A DNA stretch of 64,000 nt from Cytobacillus pseudoceanisediminis. GTDB taxonomy: Bacteria; Bacillota; Bacilli; Bacillales; Cytobacillaceae. A model generated the notes under the pieces. The model was not told the DNA's origin, did no database searches, and worked only from the letters and a program-made list of their open reading frames with translations. The DNA is taken from assembly GCF_023516215.1 (NCBI RefSeq), contig NZ_CP097349.1:3162001-3226000 (forward strand). Direction: 5' to 3'. Both the position numbers and the translations under genes were made by a program. Shown here in pieces: positions 18,437 to 27,143 of this stretch. How positions within the stretch are numbered: the first letter of the stretch is position 1; each line of letters opens with the position of its first letter.

Positions 18437-18958
18437 CTAATCTACTTTTCTTACGTTTGAAAAAGGATACCAGACAAATTCGCTGACGCCGATAATCCGC
18501 TCCTTCTCGATGTATCCGAGTCCATTACGGCTGTCCAGGCTGACAAGGCGGTTGTCGCCCATCACAAAATAGTGATCTTCCGGAACAGTTAGAGGGCCGA
18601 AGTCACCGGTCAGTTTGTTGACAATTCCTTCTGCTTCTTTGCGATTTTCTGAGAGATAGTCTTCATCCCACTGCTTGCCATTTATATACAGATGGTCATC
18701 TTTCATCTCCAATTCATCGCCGGGGAATCCTATTAATCTTTTAACATAGTTTTTTTCTTCGCCCTTGATGATGACAATATCGCCTCTGTCCAGTTCTTCA
18801 AATTTATTTACGAATATTTTTTCCTCGTCATGAAGGGTCGGATCCATGGAGGCTCCTTCCACATAGTAAGGTGAAAAAAGGAAGACCCTGATCACCATAG
18901 CGATTCCAAAGGCAATCAGAAGGGATTTCAGCCAGCTCACTATTTCATGCTTATTCAA
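18437..18958 (-). CDS. sipS: Type I signal peptidase
   Basis: This 173-residue S26-family protease has one N-terminal membrane anchor (residues 9-28). The catalytic Ser is residue 37 (VEGASMDPTL) and the Lys is residue 73 (NYVKRLIGFPGD); box E is MGDNRLVSLDSRNGLG. It cleaves signal peptides from secreted proteins on the outer side of the membrane. It is the short, single-anchor type of Bacillus SipS/SipT; which paralogue cannot be told. Its start overlaps the end of the DinB-like gene by four bases (ATGA type), so the two are co-translated. Confidence 0.93.
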   Translation of the reverse strand: MNKHEIVSWLKSLLIAFGIAMVIRVFLFSPYYVEGASMDPTLHDEEKIFVNKFEELDRGDIVIIKGEEKNYVKRLIGFPGDELEMKDDHLYINGKQWDEDYLSENRKEAEGIVNKLTGDFGPLTVPEDHYFVMGDNRLVSLDSRNGLGYIEKERIIGVSEFVWYPFSNVRKVD

Positions 18959-19494
18959 TGTGTTCCACCAAAGCCTTCTGCACCCATATACCTGTCTTTA
19001 ATGAAGGTGCGGTGATGAAGTTCATGGCCGGCAATAATATAGGCGATGGCCCGGGCGGTTACTTCCGTGCCGTTTGCATTCCCTCTCCTTAGCAGTGACT
19101 CATCATCCATGCTTTTTAGTAGAGCAATCGTGTTTTGGCGTACATAGGACAGCTGCTCTACCAGTTCCCGGATGCTGAAACGGTTGAATTGCCCATTCTT
19201 CACATACTCATTATCATCATAGCCAGGCAGCTTGGCCATCTCCCCTCTGCCAATGCAAAGCAGGCGGTAGCTCATGATGCGTTCGGTATCTGTGATATGG
19301 CCGATAACTTCTTTAATGGTCCATTTTTCCGGAGCATAACGGAATTGAGCCTGATCTTCATTCAGGTCTTTTACCAGATTCATCGTTTCCTTTATTTGCA
19401 CATCGAGGATCTGCAGCAGGTCCCCTTCCGGTACGGAGCTGACATATTTCTCATAATAGGGTGCATATTCATTGGATTTAGGTTTTTTTAACAT
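18955..19494 (-). CDS. DinB/YfiT-like metal-dependent protein
   Basis: The ATG at 19494, after GGGAGGG, gives 179 residues; the frame extends five codons further to 19509 without a better site. Metal ligands of the DinB/YfiT bundle are seen as His in KEVIGHITDTERIMSYR near residue 67 and two His in YIIAGHELHHRTFIKDRY near residues 155-160. Related proteins act as bacillithiol transferases or metal-dependent hydrolases. It is the first gene of a two-gene unit with signal peptidase I, an odd functional pairing. Confidence 0.85.
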   Translation of the reverse strand: MLKKPKSNEYAPYYEKYVSSVPEGDLLQILDVQIKETMNLVKDLNEDQAQFRYAPEKWTIKEVIGHITDTERIMSYRLLCIGRGEMAKLPGYDDNEYVKNGQFNRFSIRELVEQLSYVRQNTIALLKSMDDESLLRRGNANGTEVTARAIAYIIAGHELHHRTFIKDRYMGAEGFGGTH

Positions 19495-19552
19495 CGCGTT
19501 CCCTCCCATTCTATTACCTTATTTTACTAAATATCTATTTACAGAGCCAATA

Positions 19553-20377
19553 TTAGGTTTGAAAAAGCTCGCCCCGGACTGCTTTTATATAGCGTTTAGC
19601 TGACCGCTGCACTGCAAGGTCTGCCTCTTTTTCTATAACTCTGTGAAACGCGTTGTAGATCCGGTCAAATGATAGCGTTTTTATTCTGCCAGCCATTCGT
19701 TCTACCGTTTCAGCCGGAAGAGGGATGAGATTCGGGTAGCTGTACATGAAGCTGACCCACCCACTATCTGCGACAACCTGAATGATGTCGCCGGTGAGCA
19801 GAACGCCTTTGCCCTGGCTCCCATTTTCCCAATGAAGGACAGCACCGCCTTTAAAATGTCCGCCAAGGCGGTGGATGACCAGGCCATCTTGAACTTTGAG
19901 CGATTCTCCGCTCCAGAAAATAATGTGTTCACTGTCCCTCATCACCCATTCCCTGTCGTCTTCGTGTATATAGATCGGCACATTGAATGTTTCCGCCCAT
20001 TCCGCCTGAGCTGAATAGTAATGAGGATGGGACAGTGCGATTGCGTCTAATCCGCCTAGATCTTTTATGGTGTCAATCGTGTGCTCATCGAGATAGGTAA
20101 TACAGTCCCACATCAGATTAAAACCGTTATGCTGAATAAGATAAGCTGTCTGGCCGATGGCAAACTCCGGCACTGTTTTCATGCTGTAAAGATTGGATTC
20201 CTCCTTCTGTATTTCATTTATATAAATTTGGCTTTCCGTCATTTCATGTAATGTTGTCCATTCCTGGCCACGGGGTCCAACGTACTGGCGCTCTTCCATG
20301 CAGATCGGGCAGCTTTCAGGCTGATGGACCGAAGGCGGAAATTGCGTTCCGCACGTTTTGCATATATATTTTTCCAT
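19553..20377 (-). CDS. MBL-fold hydrolase with N-terminal zinc ribbon/rubredoxin-like motif
   Basis: The 274-residue protein begins with CKTCGT and, 16 residues later, CPICMEE, a four-Cys zinc or iron knuckle. The rest is a metallo-beta-lactamase fold: ALSHPHYYSAQAEW replaces the usual HxHxDH, followed by GGHFKGGAVLHW and LLTGDIIQVV with the bridging Asp. The second half of the HxHxDH motif is altered (HPHYYS), so it may bind one metal or a different one. Similar short proteins are widespread in bacilli and proteobacteria without known function. ACGGAGG precedes the ATG. Confidence 0.8.
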   Translation of the reverse strand: MEKYICKTCGTQFPPSVHQPESCPICMEERQYVGPRGQEWTTLHEMTESQIYINEIQKEESNLYSMKTVPEFAIGQTAYLIQHNGFNLMWDCITYLDEHTIDTIKDLGGLDAIALSHPHYYSAQAEWAETFNVPIYIHEDDREWVMRDSEHIIFWSGESLKVQDGLVIHRLGGHFKGGAVLHWENGSQGKGVLLTGDIIQVVADSGWVSFMYSYPNLIPLPAETVERMAGRIKTLSFDRIYNAFHRVIEKEADLAVQRSAKRYIKAVRGELFQT

Positions 20378-20471
20378 TAGAATTGCCTCCGTTTCTCATA
20401 CTTTACATTACCCATTTTAATGCTGGAAACTTTATGCTAAATCGCCGTTCTGACTGAAAATGGCTACAACT

Positions 20472-20870
20472 TTAGCCTGAAAACTTATACTTCAAGCCTA
20501 AGGTAAAAACCTCAAAGTCCAGCTTTTCATAATAGCCCGCTTTCTCTTCCTCAGCCATCAATTGTACATGCAGCCGTGCCTTCGAGCACTCCACTGCCAG
20601 CCTGCGCACCATTTCCTTTCCGATGCCCTGGCTGCGATAACCTGGATCAACGATTAATCCGCAAAGATAGGCATTAATCACTCCGTCTGAGATAATGCGC
20701 CCTGTCCCGATCAGGCAATCTCCATCATAGGCACTGATCACCAGCCAGCTCTGCTCCATCGCCTTATGCAGTTTTTCTTTCGGCAGCTTCAAAAATTCAT
20801 TCCAGCCGTCATTTTCATATAACTGAAATAATTGATCCTGATCCGGTAAGGCAAATTCATATTTGATCAT
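20472..20870 (-). CDS. GNAT-family N-acetyltransferase
   Basis: Using ATG 20870, which has AAGGAG eight bases upstream, gives 132 residues (the open frame extends to 20915 without a ribosome binding site). The acetyl-CoA pocket is GLIVDPGYRSQGIGKEMVRRL, and the family ending is GYYEKLDFEVF. It belongs to the YjdJ/ElaA-like small GNAT proteins; the acceptor is unknown. Confidence 0.82.
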   Translation of the reverse strand: MIKYEFALPDQDQLFQLYENDGWNEFLKLPKEKLHKAMEQSWLVISAYDGDCLIGTGRIISDGVINAYLCGLIVDPGYRSQGIGKEMVRRLAVECSKARLHVQLMAEEEKAGYYEKLDFEVFTLGLKYKFSG

Positions 20871-20936
20871 AAAAAATCTCCTTAAGTATGTAATGCTAAA
20901 CCTATTCTGGTTCAAGGAGGAAGAATCCTTTTTCTT

Positions 20937-21329
20937 TTAACGGTTATCCAGCATCGATACACAGACTTCTTCACTATGTTCCGTATTCCCCGTTACAAAC
21001 TCATATGTGGAAGCGTCCTCTTTTTCACAAAACTGAACAACATCCCCAAACCACTTCTTTTTGCCATAGTAATAGATTATGTTCGGTTCATCTTTGAAAA
21101 TGACATAATAATGGGTATGGTAAAAATCATGATTGATGTCCATCTTAGGTATGCTATAGCTGTGTTCCTGAAAATCACTTTCGTCATAGTCTGTTCCATC
21201 CAGATGCTTCTTCACCTCATGGGTTATCCACTTGTTCATGATGGGATTGCCATTATTTAATACATAAAGAAAAAGGACGGGTGAAGCCAGAATTAACAAG
21301 CCTGCTATTATCAGCAGTAATTTTTTCAT
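20937..21329 (-). CDS. DUF3139-like exported or membrane-anchored protein
   Basis: A 130-residue protein with an N-terminal hydrophobic segment (residues 3-22) that serves as signal anchor, followed by NGNPIMNKWITHEVKKHLDG, typical of DUF3139, and a polar Tyr-rich domain outside (FYHTHYYVIFKDEPNIIYYY). No lipobox is seen. GGGAGTG precedes the ATG. Function unknown. Confidence 0.7.
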   Translation of the reverse strand: MKKLLLIIAGLLILASPVLFLYVLNNGNPIMNKWITHEVKKHLDGTDYDESDFQEHSYSIPKMDINHDFYHTHYYVIFKDEPNIIYYYGKKKWFGDVVQFCEKEDASTYEFVTGNTEHSEEVCVSMLDNR

Positions 21330-21466
21330 ATATTTGTCACTCCCAACCGTTTATATAGTGTAATTTTACACTTCAAGTAACTTGGAGTGGTAGTTTTTTC
21401 TATATGAAACTTTTTTGTCTGCCGTCCGTATTAAATAGTAAAGAACTTACTTTAGGAGAGATTCTT

Positions 21467-23161
21467 ATGGGAAATATTTTTATTTTTTCACTGATTGCCG
21501 GACTGGCGGTTGCTATCCTGCTGATTCCGTTCAGCTATAAACCGAAGGCAAAGGAAAAGGAAAAGGAAAAGGAAGGCAGGAAACTGGGGACCGGAATTAT
21601 GGCCGGCACCGCCGCTGTATCTGTGCTGCTTGTTTTTGCCGTGTATTATTTCACCAATCTGGACCGGAACTTGACCAGCTTATGGCTGCTTGCGGTTATC
21701 GCTTCATTAATTGGAGCTGTTCTTGCGACAGGCAGGGAACGAATGATAAAAACAGGTGTGTTTGCCGTCAGTCTGATTGCAGGGATTTTCTTTCTGACAG
21801 CTTTTCTATTCAACGCAGATGATAAATATGAAAGTGCCAAAATGAATGAAAAAACGGAGATTGAGACGTTTGATGAAAAAGAAACACCGGCAAGCGTGCC
21901 GCCGCAGTTTGCACGCAATAAGATGAAGAAGGCTTTCGGGCAGGTTCCGAATACGAGCTATTATGAGCTTGGCAGCCTGCAGATCCAGAAAGTCAATGGA
22001 GAATATGTTTATATAGCGCCTGTAGAGTTTTCGGGCTTTTTCAAATGGTGGAATGGAGATAAAACACCTGGCTATTTTACAATCAGCGCAACTGACTCCT
22101 CTGCCAATCCAAAGTTTGTGAAAAGTGATATGGTGTATACACCATCCTCTTATTTTAATAAAAATATTGAGCGCCATATTCGGATGCAGTATCCGCAGGC
22201 CATTTTTTACGGAGATGTGCAGCTGGAGGTGGATGACGACGGAAAGCCGTTTTATATCCGTTCATATGGAGAGTTTATTTCGGCGAGAAATGGCTTTGAT
22301 GTTCAAGGGGTGGTCATGGTTGACCCGCTGAACGGACAGACGGAGTCCTATAAACTTGCGGATGTGCCGGCCTTTGTGGATGGAGCTGTTTCCCCTGAAA
22401 CTGTCAGTCTGCAGAACAGCTATTTCGGGAATTATGTCCACGGCTTCTGGAACAGCAAATTCGGAAAGTCAGATGTTAGGCTTCCATCGGATGAAGGAAC
22501 AGAAGCCAATGTGAGTCCGATTTTTGATGAAAATGGCGACATGTATTACTTCACAGATTTTACAAGTCCCAAAGAAGGCGTCGATTCGATGCTTGGCTAT
22601 TCTCTGACAAATTCAAGGACGGGCGAAGCGACCTTCTTTACAGGTAATCTTGAGGAATCTTATATGGATTCGCAGGGTGCCCTCCAGATTATCGAGAAGA
22701 AATTCATCGAGAAAAAATGGAGCGGTGAAATGCCTGTTCTGTATAACTTCTACGGGGAAGCGAGCTGGCTGACGCCTGTGCTTGATGCCAACGGATTCCT
22801 GCAGAACTACTTTATTGTATCAGCTGCCAATCCGGAAATATCTGCTTACGGGACAACGCCAAATGAAGCATTGCGTTTATATAAAACCGCATTGCAGCGA
22901 GGCGGAGGCACGGTAGACGGAAGCTCAAAAGCAGAGGAGAAACAGGTGAGCGGCACTGTACTGCGGGTGTACAATGAGAAATCCGGCGAATTCACCGTCG
23001 TATCATTCCTCCTGGATAACCGCCAGAGCTATGTGGTTTCATCTGAAACCGTGCCGATGGCCATTTATCTGAAGGAAGGCGATCAGGTGGACGTGAACTA
23101 TCTGGATACAGGTGAGGCATTCCTGCCTGTGAAGGAAATGACCATTAAAGGATTGGAATAG
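21467..23161 (+). CDS. Large membrane-anchored protein of unknown function
   Basis: ATG 21467 follows TTTAGGAGAG, giving 564 residues. Four hydrophobic helices fill residues 3-125, interrupted after the first by a lysine/glutamate tract (KAKEKEKEKEGRK). The remaining 440 residues look extracytoplasmic, with internal similarity to itself suggested by two YFG/NFYG-type segments, and end in a small beta-rich OB-like region (GTVLRVYNEKSGEFTVVSF to VNYLDTGEAFLPVKEM). No catalytic motif is recognised. It stands alone, with a strong terminator after it. I cannot assign a function. Confidence 0.75.
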   Translation: MGNIFIFSLIAGLAVAILLIPFSYKPKAKEKEKEKEGRKLGTGIMAGTAAVSVLLVFAVYYFTNLDRNLTSLWLLAVIASLIGAVLATGRERMIKTGVFAVSLIAGIFFLTAFLFNADDKYESAKMNEKTEIETFDEKETPASVPPQFARNKMKKAFGQVPNTSYYELGSLQIQKVNGEYVYIAPVEFSGFFKWWNGDKTPGYFTISATDSSANPKFVKSDMVYTPSSYFNKNIERHIRMQYPQAIFYGDVQLEVDDDGKPFYIRSYGEFISARNGFDVQGVVMVDPLNGQTESYKLADVPAFVDGAVSPETVSLQNSYFGNYVHGFWNSKFGKSDVRLPSDEGTEANVSPIFDENGDMYYFTDFTSPKEGVDSMLGYSLTNSRTGEATFFTGNLEESYMDSQGALQIIEKKFIEKKWSGEMPVLYNFYGEASWLTPVLDANGFLQNYFIVSAANPEISAYGTTPNEALRLYKTALQRGGGTVDGSSKAEEKQVSGTVLRVYNEKSGEFTVVSFLLDNRQSYVVSSETVPMAIYLKEGDQVDVNYLDTGEAFLPVKEMTIKGLE

Positions 23162-23166
23162 ACGCA

Positions 23167-23202
23167 AAAACACGATGAAGGCATCCTTCATCGTGTTTTT
23201 TA
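23167..23202. terminator. Bidirectional intrinsic terminator
   Basis: ACACGATGAAGG pairs with CCTTCATCGTGT around CAT, with AAAA before and TTTTTT after (23167-23202). It separates the convergent unknown-protein and RsbR-like genes. Confidence 0.88.
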
Positions 23203-24048
23203 TTACCCTGCTATTATGTTTGCTGATTTAATGGCACTGGATAGTGTGGATTTGATGCTGACATGATCAAATGTCAAACCGAGCTGTACTGCAGTCTGGG
23301 CAATTTCCGGTCTTAAGCCGGAGATTGTCGTCTTTACGCCGATCAGGCTTAGCGCTTCTATCAGCTGGAAAAGCTGATGGGCTACCATAGTATCAATCAT
23401 GACTACGCCTGAAAGGTCAAGGAACAGCTGGCTGACACCTATTTTATTGCACTGCTGAAGTGTATTTTCAAGCATGATTTTCGCTCGTGCTGTATCAATA
23501 TCCCCGACAAGAGGAAGAAGTGCGATATCTTCTGTCAGGGAAATGACCGGGGAACTTAGTTCAAGGATTAAAGCCTGCTGTGCCTGCAGCCTCTTCTGGG
23601 AATGGTTATTATACTCCTCCGTGAACCAGGTAACCACCTCACCGATGGTTCTAATGATCATCCTGCGCCATAAGGCAATTTGTTTTTCATCATATTGACC
23701 CTGGCTGATTTCAACAAACTGCTCAAGCAGGTTCAAATACTGTTCCTGGGTGTTAAAGAACTCCTGCAGGATCATCTCCAGAGGCGTACGGAGGTGTTCA
23801 TCATCCTGCGCCACTTTGACAATCCAGCTTTCCAGCTCACGAAAGAAAGCTTCTTCTTCTTTATGGAAGACTTCGGAGAACTGCTTGTGGAATTCGTAAT
23901 TTTGCTTCTTTACTCGTTCAATCACAGCGGGATCTTCTGATGTATATATCCCGCCGCTCTCTTCTTTGTCCACATTTTTATACCATTCTTCTGTTAAGTC
24001 CCAGGTTTTTTCAAGGAAAAATTGATATAGATCATGATTACGATGCAT
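23203..24048 (-). CDS. RsbR-type stressosome protein (STAS domain)
   Basis: The 281-residue protein has an N-terminal helical domain of the non-heme globin type used by RsbR paralogues (about 1-140), a linker, and a C-terminal STAS domain (about 160-275). The conserved phosphorylation segments are present: SSPVISLTEDIALLPLVGDI and DLSGVVMIDTMVAHQL, whose Thr aligns with the one phosphorylated by RsbT. Such proteins form the stressosome that triggers sigma-B in response to environmental stress. It is encoded alone, away from rsbS/rsbT. The sigma-B-type katE promoter and PAS-STAS operon elsewhere in the window fit the same network. Confidence 0.85.
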   Translation of the reverse strand: MHRNHDLYQFFLEKTWDLTEEWYKNVDKEESGGIYTSEDPAVIERVKKQNYEFHKQFSEVFHKEEEAFFRELESWIVKVAQDDEHLRTPLEMILQEFFNTQEQYLNLLEQFVEISQGQYDEKQIALWRRMIIRTIGEVVTWFTEEYNNHSQKRLQAQQALILELSSPVISLTEDIALLPLVGDIDTARAKIMLENTLQQCNKIGVSQLFLDLSGVVMIDTMVAHQLFQLIEALSLIGVKTTISGLRPEIAQTAVQLGLTFDHVSIKSTLSSAIKSANIIAG

Positions 24049-24126
24049 GCCTGTCTCCCCTAACCGAACTGTTATTTCAATATTAATATTTTAACCGATG
24101 AGAAATAAAGTGTCGATTTTAAGCTC

Positions 24127-25434
24127 CTAACGATTTTCCGCTAATTCCCTGCTGTTCGCATACTGATAGTCTGCTCCTGGTCTCGGAAGCATTATGCTTA
24201 AGGCGGATGCCAGAACAAGAAGAATGATGGATGCAATGAAAGAACTGTCATAGCTCCCTGTCAGATCAAATATGACACCAGGGACGAAGGAACCAAGAGC
24301 AGAACCCAGCTGATGGCTCAAATAAATCCAGCCAATCACCGCTCCGGCGGACAGATGCCTGAAATATTCCGCAGCCAGTTTCATGGTCGGTGCGACAGTG
24401 GCAAAATTGACAATCCCAAAGCTGATGGCAAACAGAATCAACAAATGGGATTGAGTGACGAAAAAGCCAAACAGGGAAGCATCATTTACGATGATGAGCA
24501 GAAGAACAATGGTCAGGGCCCGTACTCCGTAGAGAAAGGCAAGGATCCTTCTGCAATTCCACCTATCTGCAAGAAACCCGGATACGACTGTGCCGAGAAT
24601 GTTGAAGCCGGCCAGCAGACTGACAGCGGCTCCGGTAACGCCAGGCGTAAATCCGCAATACTGGGCAAAGGGAATAAGATGGGTATCCATCAGGCCTGTA
24701 GTGGTGACGCCGCACACGAAAAACGGGAGCATGAGAAACAGGAATTCTTTTCGCTTTAAGAGCTGGAATATAGATAGCGTTCCTTTTGGTGCTTCCTTTT
24801 GCCTTCCCTTCTCATTATCACTCACCCTCGCTCCATAAGCCTCGATATGGAGATCAGCCGGGTTCGAACGGATAAAGAGCAGAAGAAGCGGAAAAATGAA
24901 TACAATCAAAAAGCAGCCGAGCACGAGCACAGTTGTCTTCCACCCGAGCTGGTCAATTAGGAATAAGGACAGCGGGACAAGAATAAGCTGTCCTGCTGCA
25001 GTGCCTGCAGACATCAGTCCCATGGCCATACCCTTTTTATCGGCAAACCAGGTCGCCACCGCCATCGTTCCCGCAACATTGGATGCACCTCCAAAACCAA
25101 CCGAGGCGATTACACCATAGATGATAATCAGCTGGACGGCATTAGTGGTGAAAAAGGTGAGAAGTGTTGAAAAACCGATCACCAAAATGCTGCAGGATAG
25201 AATATAGCGGATGCCATATTTGTCAATCAGCCTGCCAACATACGGCTGTGAAATGGCAAAAACAATATAGCTGACGAAGGCAATGAAGGATATGACACTG
25301 CGATTCGCAGAAAACTCATGCTCCCATGGCGCCATGAACGCCCCGAACGACAAACGTACACCCTGTGCAGCCAGCAACGCCAAGAACGTCAATATTAAAA
25401 TAATCCACGCATAATGAACCTTAAGGCGCTTCAC
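24127..25434 (-). CDS. MFS transporter of the oxalate/formate antiporter (OFA/MCT-like) group
   Basis: GTG 25434, eight bases after AAGAAGG, gives 435 residues; the longer frame from ATG 25464 would begin inside a palindromic repeat. Twelve helices are predicted, with YVGRLIDKYGIRYIL after helix 2 and GFLADRWNCRRIL after helix 8. The long N-half and central loop (IEAYGARVSDNEKGRQKEAP) resemble OFA and monocarboxylate carriers. The substrate is probably a small carboxylate, which is inference. It is a single-gene unit. Confidence 0.8.
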   Translation of the reverse strand: MKRLKVHYAWIILILTFLALLAAQGVRLSFGAFMAPWEHEFSANRSVISFIAFVSYIVFAISQPYVGRLIDKYGIRYILSCSILVIGFSTLLTFFTTNAVQLIIIYGVIASVGFGGASNVAGTMAVATWFADKKGMAMGLMSAGTAAGQLILVPLSLFLIDQLGWKTTVLVLGCFLIVFIFPLLLLFIRSNPADLHIEAYGARVSDNEKGRQKEAPKGTLSIFQLLKRKEFLFLMLPFFVCGVTTTGLMDTHLIPFAQYCGFTPGVTGAAVSLLAGFNILGTVVSGFLADRWNCRRILAFLYGVRALTIVLLLIIVNDASLFGFFVTQSHLLILFAISFGIVNFATVAPTMKLAAEYFRHLSAGAVIGWIYLSHQLGSALGSFVPGVIFDLTGSYDSSFIASIILLVLASALSIMLPRPGADYQYANSRELAENR

Positions 25435-25453
25435 GATGTGAACCTTCTTTCGG

Positions 25454-25508
25454 GTGACAGGCACCTATACCAGTTAGCTTAAGTGGTATAGGCGCCTATC
25501 ACTTTTTT
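25454..25508. repeat. Interspersed palindrome, copy 1 (GTGACAGGCACC family)
   Basis: The arms 25454-25472 (GTGACAGGCACCTATACCA) and 25484-25502 are inverted repeats with two mismatches and an 11-base loop, followed by TTTTTT at 25503-25508. Other copies lie at 30561-30598 and 31851-31899 and a half copy near 51253. Confidence 0.8.
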
Positions 25509-25581
25509 AAGAATAATCATATCATATAATTTTTATAACTTTCTAAATTTTGTCTGTTTTTCGCGGTAATTCAACAATTTA

Positions 25582-25609
25582 CTTTTCAATCAAACGTTTG
25601 ATTGAAAAG
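25582..25609. promoter_or_regulatory. Perfect 28-bp palindrome, candidate TetR-type operator
   Basis: The left half CTTTTCAATCAAAC and right half GTTTGATTGAAAAG are perfect reverse complements. It lies about 150 bases upstream of the OFA-type MFS gene, and no T run follows, so it is not a terminator. No TetR-type gene is near. The rest of the 25465-25730 gap holds the palindromic repeat and a terminator. Confidence 0.6.
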
Positions 25610-25695
25610 GCAGACAACCCTTCTTATACTTGATTTTTTCCCGGGAAATAGGTGCAGGAAATGTCGTCAGCTTAGGAATGTTTTCGACAATGAAT

Positions 25696-25727
25696 AAAGC
25701 CATTTCCTTGTTGGAAATGGCCTTTAC
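25696..25727 (-). terminator. Intrinsic terminator of dctP
   Basis: GCCATTTCC (25699-25707) pairs with GGAAATGGC (25713-25721); on the minus strand the stem is followed by TTTATTCATT. Confidence 0.75.
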
Positions 25728-25730
25728 CTT

Positions 25731-27020
25731 TTATACTGCCTGTTTTTGCTGTTCCTGCTTCATTAATTTCATTTCACTAATGGCTTTTTTAGCCTTATTT
25801 TCATCAAATTCATTTTCGCTCTTTGCTACAACCATCGTTGCGATTCCGTTTCCGATCAGGTTCACTATTGCTCTTCCTTCACTCATGAAGCGATCTACAC
25901 CAAGAAGAAGCGCCAATCCTTCAAGAGGAATAACCTGCAGGGCGGCAAGCGTCGATGCCAATACAATAAATCCGCTGCCAGTTACTCCCGCGGCACCTTT
26001 TGAAGTCAGCATGAGTACTAATAGAATGGTAACCTGCTGGCCGATTGTCAGATCCACTCCGAACACTTGTGCAAGGAAGACAACTGCCATGGACAGGTAA
26101 ATGGATGTACCGTCCAGGTTAAAGGAGTACCCTGTTGGAATGACCAGACCCACAACCGATTTGGAGCAGCCGATGCGCTCCATTTTATCCATCATTCTCG
26201 GAAGCACTGATTCTGATGAACTTGTGCCTAATACGATTAAAATTTCATCTTTGATGAACTTCAAATAATTCCATAAGCTGAATCCGTACATTTTGCAGAT
26301 AATATTTAAAACAACAAAGATAAATAAGAACATCGTCACGTACACAGAAATCATCAGTTTGCCAAGCGGAACAAGTGATGCCAGTCCGAAATGCCCGATT
26401 GTATAGGCCATGGCTCCAAATGCTCCAAGCGGGGCTGCCTTCATTACATAGCCGATGATTTTAAAGAAGACCAATGATAGCTTATCCAAAAATTCAATGA
26501 CGATTTTGCCCTTTTCACCAAGAGCAGCCAAACCGACACCAAATAAAATAGAGAAGAATAAAACCTGCAGGATATCCCCTTTTGCAAAGGCATCCACCAT
26601 GTTGGAAGGAACAATATGTGTTACAAACTCAATCCAATTGATGCCCTCTCCGCCATTGGCTGTATACTGTGAAACATCTCCTTTTTCCAATTCATTAAAG
26701 TTCAGGCCTGCACCTGGTTTAATGACATTAACGACGATCAGACCGATCATTAAAGCAAGTGTAGTAACAACCTCAAAATAGATAAACGCTTTGCCGCCAA
26801 CCTTGCCGACTTTTTTCATATCACCCATTTTGGCGATTCCAAGGACGATAGTCAGGAAAATAATCGGGGCGATGACCATTTTAACTGCGTTGATGAAGGT
26901 ATCGCCTACCGGCTTCATCTCTTTTCCGACTTCCGGCCAAATCAGTCCGACCATAACACCGATAAAAATAGCCGTTAACACCTGAAAGGTTAAATTTTTA
27001 TAAATCCGCTGCTTCTTCAC
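25731..27020 (-). CDS. dctP: C4-dicarboxylate:cation symporter DctP
   Basis: The 429-residue protein belongs to the dicarboxylate/amino acid:cation symporter family. Diagnostic stretches are TSSSESVLPRMMDKM (the serine-rich re-entrant loop), GYSFNLDGTSIYLSMAVVFLAQ (the NMDGT-type motif) and LTSKGAAGVTGSGFIVLASTLA. It imports succinate, fumarate or malate with protons or sodium. It follows dctS-dctR on the same strand, as in the Bacillus subtilis dctB-dctS-dctR-dctP locus, and is probably induced by phosphorylated DctR. A candidate cre site at 27065-27078 suggests catabolite repression. Confidence 0.9.
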   Translation of the reverse strand: MKKQRIYKNLTFQVLTAIFIGVMVGLIWPEVGKEMKPVGDTFINAVKMVIAPIIFLTIVLGIAKMGDMKKVGKVGGKAFIYFEVVTTLALMIGLIVVNVIKPGAGLNFNELEKGDVSQYTANGGEGINWIEFVTHIVPSNMVDAFAKGDILQVLFFSILFGVGLAALGEKGKIVIEFLDKLSLVFFKIIGYVMKAAPLGAFGAMAYTIGHFGLASLVPLGKLMISVYVTMFLFIFVVLNIICKMYGFSLWNYLKFIKDEILIVLGTSSSESVLPRMMDKMERIGCSKSVVGLVIPTGYSFNLDGTSIYLSMAVVFLAQVFGVDLTIGQQVTILLVLMLTSKGAAGVTGSGFIVLASTLAALQVIPLEGLALLLGVDRFMSEGRAIVNLIGNGIATMVVAKSENEFDENKAKKAISEMKLMKQEQQKQAV

Positions 27021-27064
27021 TTTGATCTCATCTCCTTTTTTCTAACTATTCATTCTATTAGGAA

Positions 27065-27078
27065 TGATAGCGTTTTCA
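27065..27078. promoter_or_regulatory. Candidate CcpA-binding cre site upstream of dctP
   Basis: TGATAGCGTTTTCA fits the cre consensus TGNAANCGNWNNCA with one mismatch. It lies 45 bases before the dctP start, a position suited to repression. Confidence 0.55.
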
Positions 27079-27143
27079 GATAAAAGCGAGAAGTTTATGG
27101 TCATAACGGATGTTTTGTTCATTTTGGTCTCGAAATATAATAA

